A stretch of 5,556 bases of DNA from contig JAGODW010000125.1 in NCBI GenBank assembly GCA_017998025.1, forward strand, positions 1-5,556, written 5' to 3'. This document shows, in pieces, positions 1 through 5,464 of this stretch; within the stretch, counting starts at the first letter, position 1, and the number at the start of each line of letters is the position of its first letter. Source of the DNA: Spirochaetales bacterium. GTDB taxonomy: Bacteria; Spirochaetota; Spirochaetia; DTKZ01. Position numbers and translations under genes: made by a program. The notes beneath the pieces are model-generated. The model was not told the origin of the DNA. It made no database searches and worked only from the letters and a program-made list of their open reading frames with translations.

Positions 1-471
1 GTGCAAGCCTGGGGCGTTACACCTACGTCGATAGAGTGGGCTGAAGTATTCAATGCATTACAATTAGGAGTCATTGATGCAATGGAAGTGGATGATTCAG
101 TGTTAATCTCTGCTAAAATGAACGAGGTAGTAAAATACATTACTGAGAATGATCATATGCTGCAAGTTTCTGTAGCAATAATGAGCGAAATTACCTATCA
201 AAAATTGCCTGAAGACCTAAAAGTAGCTATAGATAATGCAATCCGGGATACAAAGCCCATTGTAGATTCACGATCTGCGTGGATACTAGAAAAAGCTAAA
301 AAGGAATCTGAGGCAAAAGGTGTTCAGTTTTTAGGCCGGCCAAAAGATTACTCTGTTTGGGCAGAAAAGGCTCGGTCCATCTGGCCGAATTTCTACAATC
401 TAATCGGAGAAGGAGATGTAGAACTTGGGAAGAAGACGGTAGAAGGAATATTCGCCGCAGCCAGCAAGTGA
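1..471 (+). CDS. dctP: TRAP transporter solute-binding protein, DctP family (C-terminal part; 5' end outside window)
   Basis: This is the C-terminal 156 residues of the extracytoplasmic binding protein of a TRAP (tripartite ATP-independent periplasmic) transporter. Such proteins capture the substrate outside the membrane and hand it to the DctQM permease. The reading frame is open to the window edge. Family members are usually about 320-350 residues, so the signal peptide and the N-terminal lobe with the conserved substrate-binding arginine lie upstream, and the GTG at base 1 is not a believable start. Family-like features are the segment WAEVFNALQLGVIDAMEV (residues 13-30), matching the usual pattern of a helix followed by G-V-x-D-G-x-E, then a K(Y)xT-like segment near residue 45, and a helical lysine-rich C-terminus. 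The DG of the usual motif is DA here. Permease genes follow directly, which strongly supports the call. The substrate class cannot be told from this fragment; C4-dicarboxylates, sugar acids and keto acids are all known for the family. Confidence 0.9.
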   Translation: MQAWGVTPTSIEWAEVFNALQLGVIDAMEVDDSVLISAKMNEVVKYITENDHMLQVSVAIMSEITYQKLPEDLKVAIDNAIRDTKPIVDSRSAWILEKAKKESEAKGVQFLGRPKDYSVWAEKARSIWPNFYNLIGEGDVELGKKTVEGIFAAASK

Positions 472-486
472 GGGTTGCTTGAGCCC

Positions 487-523
487 AAAGACTCCCATGG
501 TTCTAGCCTGTGGGAGTCTTTTT
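487..523 (+). terminator. Terminator-like hairpin between binding protein and permease genes
   Basis: A perfect 11-bp inverted repeat, AAAGACTCCCA (487-497) and TGGGAGTCTTT (511-521), encloses a 13-nt loop and runs into five Ts (519-523). This is the usual form of an intrinsic terminator. It lies 16 nt after the dctP stop and 40 nt before the dctQ start. Because dctQ and dctM obviously belong with dctP, it probably acts as a partial terminator or as a 3'-end stabiliser. Either role would give more binding protein than permease, a common arrangement in binding-protein-dependent transporters. I see no convincing new promoter between the hairpin and dctQ. Confidence 0.85.
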
Positions 524-553
524 ATATGAAAGTAAGCTATGGGAAAATTCTTT

Positions 554-558
554 GGAGG
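554..558 (+). promoter_or_regulatory. Ribosome binding site choosing the dctQ start
   Basis: GGAGG lies 4 nt before the ATG at 563. The in-frame ATG at 539 has no comparable site, so 563 is preferred and the protein loses eight doubtful N-terminal residues. Confidence 0.65.
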
Positions 559-562
559 AACA

Positions 563-1054
563 ATGAAGAGATTGATTCGTATTCTGGATGAACGGTTTGA
601 GGAAGTAATCGGTATAATAGGATTAGCTATAACAATTTCTTTGCTTTTTATCGGCGTAGTGATGCGAGTAGTCTTTAACAGTGGAATATCATGGCAAGAA
701 GAATTATCCCGAATGTTGTATGTGTTAGTAGTTTACCTTGGTGCAAGTTACGGAATCAAGCCCGATGATCATATCCGGGTGACCATTCTCCTACAGGCAC
801 TTCCAGAAAAGATAAAAAAGCTCTTAAAGACAATTACAGATTTGATCTGGATTGTTTTCAACATAGTGATCATTATTCTTTCGATAGATACTTACGGAAG
901 GATGCGACAAACCTTAGGAGAAACCGCAATTCTTATGATTCCCCTTCATTCTATTTTTTTTATCGTACCTATGGGCTTTATCCTGATAACTTTAAGATTA
1001 ATCCAAAAACTGATCCTAAGTTTTAAACATGTCAAGGAGGAAGTCCTTCCATGA
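563..1054 (+). CDS. dctQ: TRAP transporter small permease subunit, DctQ family
   Basis: This 163-residue integral membrane protein is the small subunit of the TRAP permease. It pairs with DctM and is needed for transport, probably by stabilising the transporter and docking the binding protein. Four hydrophobic segments are visible at about residues 14-37, 49-65, 93-109 and 123-147, as usual for the family. The short motif SWQEELSRML (43-52) matches the conserved W-x-E-E-x-x-R region between the first two segments, and DDHIRV (68-73) matches the conserved H-I-(R/x)-V segment. The length is typical (150-180). The start at 563 is chosen for its GGAGG; an in-frame ATG at 539 would add eight residues without a good ribosome site. 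The stop codon overlaps the dctM start (ATGA at 1051-1054), which indicates translational coupling. Sequence identity within this family is low, so the call rests on topology, the two motifs and the neighbours. Confidence 0.9.
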   Translation: MKRLIRILDERFEEVIGIIGLAITISLLFIGVVMRVVFNSGISWQEELSRMLYVLVVYLGASYGIKPDDHIRVTILLQALPEKIKKLLKTITDLIWIVFNIVIIILSIDTYGRMRQTLGETAILMIPLHSIFFIVPMGFILITLRLIQKLILSFKHVKEEVLP

Positions 1055-2352
1055 TGATTGCATTAATCCTTGTCGTACTATTATTAACCGGCCTTCCCAT
1101 TTATGTCTGTTTGGGACTTACCTCTTTGATCTTCTTTGTAGCAGAAGGAATTCCTTTGGATCAATTAACCCGCACATTTTATACAGGAGTAGATCAATAT
1201 GCTCTAATTTCCGTTACAGGCTTCCTACTCGTGGGGTCTCTATTTGAGAAAGCAGGAGTAACAGAAGCTCTGGTAAACATGGTACGCCGACTCATGGCAT
1301 CATTCCGCTCAGGATTAGCTGTTATTACCATCATAAGCTGCGCTATTTTCGCGGCAGTATCCGGGTCCGGTCCTGCTACAGTCGCAACCATTGGGGGAAT
1401 CATGGTTCCTGCGATGATCAAAGCAGGATATACCCGGAAGTTTTCCGCAGGAGTAGCAGCCAGTGGTGGAGCTTTAGGCATTCTGATCCCCCCAAGTAAT
1501 CCTTTTTTGATGTACGGGATTATTGCAAACCAATCGGTGGCTGCATTGTTTACCGCTGGATTTATTCCCGGATTCATAATGGCGATAGCCCTCTCTTTTA
1601 CTTCAGTAATCCTACTCCGGTTTTTCCCACGTTTTACCACAGCTGGAAGGCAAGAAGAAAGAGCATATCAGCCTCTTTCTCTAAAAGAAGCAATTTCTAC
1701 GATCTGGGATGCAAAATGGGCTATTCTTGCTATCATAATATTATTAGGAGGGATCTATGCAGGATTTTTTACTCCTATTGAAGCAGCGGAAGTAACAGTC
1801 TTTTACTCGATCTTTATAGGCTTTTTCGTTACCCGTTCTATGAAATTGAAGGATCTGTATGAGGCTTTCGCTAATGCGTTAAAACTCTCAGGAACTCTCA
1901 TTATTCTAACTGCTACTGGATTTGTATTTGCACGTCTTCTTACCATATTAGGAATACCGCAAGCGATGGGACAAAGCATCGGGAAAATTTCCGATAACCC
2001 TAATGTGATCCTCCTGATCATCATGGCTTTTATGATTTTTGTAGGTACCTGGGCGGAAACCTTTTCCCAGATTATTGTTTTAACACCGATTTTTCTTCCA
2101 ATCATTACCCAATTAGGGGTTAATCCCATTCATTTTGGGGTTCTTTTTGTAGTTTGTGCAGAAATCGGCTTCCTAACCCCTCCCTTTGGAGCAAACCTAT
2201 TTGTAGCCATGAAACTTTCAAATATCACTTTAGAAGAATCATTCGTTGCATCGATTCCTTTTATTCTCTGTTACATAGCAATTTTAGTCGTATTAGTTTT
2301 CTTTCCAGAAATTTCTCTTTTCTTACCACGACTAATATTTGGGAGGGTTTAA
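1051..2352 (+). CDS. dctM: TRAP transporter large permease subunit, DctM family
   Basis: This 433-residue, strongly hydrophobic protein with about 11-12 membrane segments is the translocation subunit of the TRAP transporter. It moves substrate inward using an ion gradient, usually sodium. Recognisable DctM signatures are SGSGPATVATIGG with the following GY (104-127), GILIPPSN (143-150), the re-entrant-loop type TPIEAAEV (241-248), and near the C-terminus the E-I-G-x-x-TPPFGANLFV segment (TPP at 376-378). The length is typical for a DctM that is not fused to DctQ. The AAGGAGG at 1034-1040 lies 10 nt before the ATG at 1051; a second ATG at 1054 would be 13 nt away, so 1051 is preferred. The start overlaps the dctQ stop by 4 nt, and the oxidoreductase gene follows after 2 nt. 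One local difference is the segment around residues 53-62 (ISVTGFLLVG), where many relatives have a P-L/F-F-x-L-A-G pattern. Confidence 0.96.
   Translation: MMIALILVVLLLTGLPIYVCLGLTSLIFFVAEGIPLDQLTRTFYTGVDQYALISVTGFLLVGSLFEKAGVTEALVNMVRRLMASFRSGLAVITIISCAIFAAVSGSGPATVATIGGIMVPAMIKAGYTRKFSAGVAASGGALGILIPPSNPFLMYGIIANQSVAALFTAGFIPGFIMAIALSFTSVILLRFFPRFTTAGRQEERAYQPLSLKEAISTIWDAKWAILAIIILLGGIYAGFFTPIEAAEVTVFYSIFIGFFVTRSMKLKDLYEAFANALKLSGTLIILTATGFVFARLLTILGIPQAMGQSIGKISDNPNVILLIIMAFMIFVGTWAETFSQIIVLTPIFLPIITQLGVNPIHFGVLFVVCAEIGFLTPPFGANLFVAMKLSNITLEESFVASIPFILCYIAILVVLVFFPEISLFLPRLIFGRV
2341..2346 (+). promoter_or_regulatory. Ribosome binding site for the Gfo/Idh gene inside the end of dctM
   Basis: GGGAGG lies 8 nt before the ATG at 2355 and within the last codons of dctM. 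It fixes the start at 2355 instead of the in-frame ATG at 2154, which would embed 67 unrelated residues translated from an alternative frame of dctM. Confidence 0.85.
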
Positions 2353-2354
2353 TT

Positions 2355-3374
2355 ATGAAGATCGGTTTAATCGGATATGGATCATGGGGGAAAGTTCACG
2401 CAGCCTCCCTCAAGAGATTGAAAGATCATACATTAGTAGGTATTGCTACCAGGAGCGATAAATCAGCCTGGCAAGCCACACAGGAAAATCCGGATTGTTT
2501 CATAACCACAAACGTGTATGCATTAATCGGTTCCCCTGATGTGGAGGTTGTGGATATCGTATTGCCCACCCATCTGCATGTTCCTATCGCTCTAAAGGCA
2601 TTGCAACAGAGGAAACATGTCTTACTGGAAAAACCTATGGCGGGCAGCCTTAGGGAATGCGATGAACTGGTGACGGCGGCAACGCAAAGTGATAGAGTAG
2701 TTTCTATAATCCATGAGTTTCGTTGTTCTGTCCAATGGGCCTGGATACAAAACACGGTAGCAGAGGGCCGGATCGGAAGGCTAAGATACGCCCTATTCAA
2801 CCTGTTCCGATTCCCTTATCGCAAGGGGGCGGAAGGGTGGAGGTATCAACCCAATAGGGTAGGATCATGGGTCCTGGAGGAACCCATCCATTTTATCGAT
2901 TTGATGCTCTGGTACTTTGCATCCTTCCCTACTGCTGTTACCGGATGGAGCACCGTTTCTTCAGAAGGGATGAGTCAGGATTTTACCGCAATTTTTGAGT
3001 ATCCTCAGAATACAGAGTTCTTTAAACCCTACTGTGTTATTTCTCAAACTCTCTCCGGATTTCAACACCACCAAGTAGTGGAAATCGTGGGAGAATTGGG
3101 TGCTATCCGAGCCCTCTGGTCGGGAGCGATGGACCGTACGGATAAACCCGAGTACTCGGTATATGCAAAATTGAAAGGGGATGAGGAAGCCCATCTTGTA
3201 CCTTTGGAAGAACCTTCGGGTGAACTATTCGAAATCCAGAAATATCTGCAAGAATCTCTGGATGCTATGGAACAGGGAACAGCCTTGTACCCGGTGGAAC
3301 AGGAAAGAGAATTGGTGCGCTTCTGCTTAGAGTCTGAACGATCTGCCCGGGAACAGAAGCGGATTTCTCTTTAA
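2355..3374 (+). CDS. Gfo/Idh/MocA-family NAD(P)-dependent oxidoreductase
   Basis: This 339-residue cytosolic enzyme belongs to the family that holds glucose-fructose oxidoreductase, inositol 2-dehydrogenase and many sugar or sugar-acid dehydrogenases. The N-terminal Rossmann fold starts with MKIGLIGYGSWG (G-x-G-x-x-G at residues 7-12). The family lysine lies in LLEKP (91-94, K93). After it comes the alpha/beta C-terminal domain with RVGSWVLEEPIHFIDLMLW (168-186); H179 and D182 fit the H-x-x-D catalytic region, so both key residues are present. The length is normal (330-390). The start is fixed by GGGAGG 8 nt upstream. The gene begins 2 nt after dctM and so is probably cotranscribed and translationally coupled with the transporter, which suggests that it acts on the imported compound or a close product. 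Exact substrate, direction and NAD or NADP preference cannot be read. Known relatives include dehydrogenases for inositol, scyllo-inositol, galactose, apiose and sugar acids. Confidence 0.93.
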   Translation: MKIGLIGYGSWGKVHAASLKRLKDHTLVGIATRSDKSAWQATQENPDCFITTNVYALIGSPDVEVVDIVLPTHLHVPIALKALQQRKHVLLEKPMAGSLRECDELVTAATQSDRVVSIIHEFRCSVQWAWIQNTVAEGRIGRLRYALFNLFRFPYRKGAEGWRYQPNRVGSWVLEEPIHFIDLMLWYFASFPTAVTGWSTVSSEGMSQDFTAIFEYPQNTEFFKPYCVISQTLSGFQHHQVVEIVGELGAIRALWSGAMDRTDKPEYSVYAKLKGDEEAHLVPLEEPSGELFEIQKYLQESLDAMEQGTALYPVEQERELVRFCLESERSAREQKRISL

Positions 3375-3621
3375 AGTCCTGGGTGTTACAACACTGTACG
3401 AATAGAAGGTTATGGCTGCATTTTCTCTGGAAAAGGATATCTAGGAGATACTCCTAGAGAACACCTTCTGTTCCCAGCTGGAAGAAGTACTTCCATCGTT
3501 CTTTGATACCTCTATGCTCTTCTGCTTTCACCCCTACGGCGTCGTACGATGGATTCCTTTCCCATCCCTTCCCTTGATTTAGAATCGTGTGGGGAATTTC
3601 TGGCGGTTTGCATCTTTCTCT
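3375..3621. other. Convergent intergenic region with inverted repeats and an open in-frame extension
   Basis: This is 247 bp between the convergent oxidoreductase and transketolase operons. It contains nested inverted repeats at 3404-3469, a small palindrome GAAGTACTTC at 3484-3493, and a weak hairpin GTGTT/AACAC at 3383-3394 just after the oxidoreductase stop. On the minus strand, the frame of the transketolase C-terminal gene continues open after its TAA (3622-3624) for 55 codons to a TAG at 3454-3456. That stretch has no ATG; its only plausible alternative start is a GTG at 3531 that lacks a ribosome site. It looks protein-like in composition (for example ERWKYFFQLG near its end), but I do not recognise it. 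By chance alone about 7 percent of random 55-codon stretches would be open, so openness is weak evidence. It may be a gene remnant or plain spacer. Confidence 0.5.
3440..3458 (-). terminator. Probable terminator of the split-transketolase operon
   Basis: TCTAGGAG (3440-3447) and CTCCTAGA (3451-3458) form a perfect 8-bp stem with a 3-nt loop. Read on the minus strand, the hairpin is followed by TATCCTTTTCC, a modest T-rich tail; on the plus strand no T run follows. It lies about 165 nt after the stop of the transketolase C-terminal gene, and the TAG that closes the open extension sits in its stem. The tail is weak, so termination efficiency is uncertain. No clear terminator for the plus-strand operon was found in the junction. 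Confidence 0.5.
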
Positions 3622-4566
3622 TTAGATGGTATCTCGTTTCTTTATTGCGACAAGAGCTTTGTCTACAATGTGTTCAGCCTGCAGCCGGTAGGCCTCCATG
3701 AGGTATTCGAGGGTTCCAACCTGTCCGTACTCTTCTTCTACACCGACTCGTTCCAGAACAGCTGCGCTTTCGCCTGCCAATACTTCAGCGACCGCTCCGC
3801 CTAGGCCTCCGATGACCTGGTGGTTCTCGCAGCTGATCAAGGCTCCTGTCTTTTCTGCGTAGCGAAGCACAAGCTGACTATCCAGCGGCTTGATGGTATG
3901 CATGTCGATCACCGCTGCAGAAATTCCCTGTTGTTGTAGCAGTTCAGCTGCCCGCAGCGCCTCGGGAACCATGACAAATCCTGTTGCGATAAGACAGACA
4001 TCGCTACCGTCTCGCAGTACTTTCCCCTTGCCAAGCTCAAATTGTTCATTTTCTTCATAGAGTGCGTTGGAACCCTTTCGGTGAAGTCTGAGATACAGTG
4101 AGCCGGAATGGGAAGCGGCCAGGCGGACCAGCTTTGCACAGGAAACGATATCTGCAGGCTCGATAATCACGAGATGGGGTATGAGGCGCATCATGCCAAT
4201 ATCCTCGAAAGACATATGGGTTCCCCCGTTAAACTGTGCGGTAACTCCCGGATCAGTACCCACAAGTTTCACGTTCAGTTGTGCATAGTTTGCCGATAGG
4301 AAAAATTGATCGAAGGTCCTACGCGAAGCAAACGTACAAAAGGAAGCGGCGAAAGGGATTTTCCCTTCCGAAGAGAGGCCTGATGCAATCCCGACCATAT
4401 TCGCCTCGGCGACTCCTACATCAAAAAACCGCTCAGGAAAAAGCTCCTTGAACCGTTTCGTTCCTGTTGCGTTCATCAGGTCAGCTTCAAGGACGCAGAT
4501 ACGCTTATCCTCTTCTGCCAGCTCTATCAATGTATCGACATAAACCTGCCTCATGTCTTTTCCCAT
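3622..4566 (-). CDS. Transketolase, C-terminal subunit (pyrimidine-binding and C-terminal domains)
   Basis: This 314-residue protein is the second half of a split transketolase, the thiamine-diphosphate enzyme that moves a two-carbon ketol unit between sugar phosphates. The Pyr domain fills about residues 5-170. It has the catalytic glutamate in FFDVGVAEANMVGIASGLS (E54), which activates the cofactor, followed by the aromatic-rich FAASFCTFASRRTFDQFF (72-89) that lines the pyrimidine ring. THMSFEDIGMMRLIP (116-130) is the family segment with an active-site histidine (H117). The C-terminal domain (about 190-305) has the typical DVCLIATG start and the later ENHQVIGGLGGAVAE. The length fits separate C-terminal subunits (about 300-320). 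The start at 4566 has AAAGGAG (4574-4580) 7 nt upstream; M5 is a less likely alternative. It lies 14 nt after the N-terminal subunit gene, so the two are cotranscribed and should form the active heteromer. The exact acceptor or donor sugar is not visible. Confidence 0.95.
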   Translation of the reverse strand: MGKDMRQVYVDTLIELAEEDKRICVLEADLMNATGTKRFKELFPERFFDVGVAEANMVGIASGLSSEGKIPFAASFCTFASRRTFDQFFLSANYAQLNVKLVGTDPGVTAQFNGGTHMSFEDIGMMRLIPHLVIIEPADIVSCAKLVRLAASHSGSLYLRLHRKGSNALYEENEQFELGKGKVLRDGSDVCLIATGFVMVPEALRAAELLQQQGISAAVIDMHTIKPLDSQLVLRYAEKTGALISCENHQVIGGLGGAVAEVLAGESAAVLERVGVEEEYGQVGTLEYLMEAYRLQAEHIVDKALVAIKKRDTI

Positions 4567-4580
4567 AATTCATCTCCTTT

Positions 4581-5399
4581 CTAACCCAAAGCATCCAAGG
4601 CTTCTTTCAACTGTTGTTCACTTACCGGCATGTTATGGCTTTCGACCAGTCCTTCAGCGAATGTGCATCCTTTACCTTTTATCGTATCCAGGATAATCAT
4701 TGATGGTTTGTCTTCTACTTTTTTAGCAGTAGTGACGGCTTGTTCAATAGCTGAAAAATCATGTCCGTTGATTCGCTGGGTATGCCAACCGAAAGCACTC
4801 CATTTCGCTTCGAGTGACTCAATCTGCATGATATGTTCTATTTTCCCGTCGATCTGCATTTTGTTGAAATCGGTAAAGGCCATGAGGTTTCCTAGCTTGA
4901 AATGAGCAGCGCTCATGGCGGCTTCCCAGATTTGTCCTTCCTGGGATTCTCCATCGCCGATGATGGCATACACGCGGCTGCTTCGCTTGTCCCAGCGGAG
5001 AGCAAGAGCGATACCGACAGCTGCAGAAAGACCTTGGCCAAGCGAGCCAGTGGTCATATCGATACCGGGAGTCTTGTTCCTGTCGCAGTGGCTGGGAAGG
5101 TTGGTCCCGCCCTCGTTCAGCGTAAGTAGCCACTGCTTGGGGAAAAACCCTTTTAACGCAAGGATGCTGTACAGCGCGGGTCCCGTATGTCCTTTCGACA
5201 GCACCAGGCGGTCCCGGTCGGGCCAGCGCGGCCTGCTGGGATCGACATGCATCTCGACGTAGTAGAGGTAGGTGAGGATTTCTATGACCGACATGGCGCC
5301 CCCAACATGGCCTACTCCCAGGTATCCGATGGCCTTGAGCGTCTCTATTCGCACCTGGCGGGCATGGTGTTCCAAATCAAGGATTGTATCATGGTCCAT
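4581..5399 (-). CDS. Transketolase, N-terminal subunit (TPP/Mg-binding domain)
   Basis: This 272-residue protein is the first half of the split transketolase and binds the diphosphate of thiamine diphosphate through a metal ion. Visible motifs, in order, are GVGHVGGAMS (28-37, H31), LSKGHTGPALY (67-77), DMTTGSLGQGLS (114-125), the TPP motif GDGESQEGQIWEA (148-160) and its partner N in FTDFNKMQIDG (175-185). D149 and N179 are the expected Mg ligands. The length matches stand-alone N-terminal subunits (about 270-285). The start at 5399 is chosen because AAAGGAG (5406-5412) lies 6 nt before it. An in-frame ATG at 5432 would add 11 residues but has no ribosome site and lies next to or inside the candidate promoter. 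The gene is first in its operon. Third-position GC appears higher than in the TRAP genes. A housekeeping role in the pentose phosphate pathway cannot be excluded, but split forms near transporters are often dedicated to one catabolic route. Confidence 0.95.
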   Translation of the reverse strand: MDHDTILDLEHHARQVRIETLKAIGYLGVGHVGGAMSVIEILTYLYYVEMHVDPSRPRWPDRDRLVLSKGHTGPALYSILALKGFFPKQWLLTLNEGGTNLPSHCDRNKTPGIDMTTGSLGQGLSAAVGIALALRWDKRSSRVYAIIGDGESQEGQIWEAAMSAAHFKLGNLMAFTDFNKMQIDGKIEHIMQIESLEAKWSAFGWHTQRINGHDFSAIEQAVTTAKKVEDKPSMIILDTIKGKGCTFAEGLVESHNMPVSEQQLKEALDALG

Positions 5400-5405
5400 C
5401 AAGCA

Positions 5406-5412
5406 CTCCTTT
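5406..5412 (-). promoter_or_regulatory. Ribosome binding site choosing the transketolase N-terminal subunit start
   Basis: On the minus strand AAAGGAG lies 6 nt before the ATG at 5399. This site rules in favour of 5399 over the in-frame ATG at 5432. Confidence 0.85.
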
Positions 5413-5436
5413 GGAAAATTTTCCTGTTGCATTTTT

Positions 5437-5464
5437 TCTATACTGTGCTATACTTACTTCTTAA
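5437..5464 (-). promoter_or_regulatory. Candidate promoter of the split-transketolase operon
   Basis: Read on the minus strand, TTAAGA (5459-5464) and TATAGA (5437-5442) are 16 nt apart and resemble -35 and -10 boxes of the main sigma factor, with about four and five matches of six respectively. Transcription would begin near 5430 and give a leader of about 30 nt with the ribosome site well placed. A second candidate lies upstream: TTTACC (5492-5497) and TATAAA (5471-5476), spaced 15 nt. The region is AT-rich and has several overlapping choices, so the exact promoter is uncertain. Confidence 0.4.

Noticed and set aside
1194..1640. Minus-strand open frame of 148 codons within dctM
   Set aside because: It lies opposite the best conserved dctM motifs, its composition is that of an antisense shadow, and no ribosome site or family signature was seen.
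2154..2354. Long in-frame extension upstream of the oxidoreductase start
   Set aside because: It overlaps the conserved C-terminal coding region of dctM in another frame, its residues do not resemble the family, and the Rossmann fold begins exactly at 2355 after a good ribosome site.
3589..3804. Plus-strand 71-codon open frame at the convergent junction
   Set aside because: Most of it is antisense to the end of the transketolase C-terminal gene, it has no ribosome site, and its composition is rich in F, S and C.
4630..5262. Plus-strand open frames opposite the transketolase N-terminal subunit gene
   Set aside because: They are antisense to a gene with all its catalytic motifs intact and have shadow-like Ser/Pro/Arg-rich translations.
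5400..5432. N-terminal extension of the transketolase N-terminal subunit to the ATG at 5432
   Set aside because: It has no ribosome site, it would be translated across the AAAGGAG that serves the ATG at 5399, and the added residues are not typical of the family.
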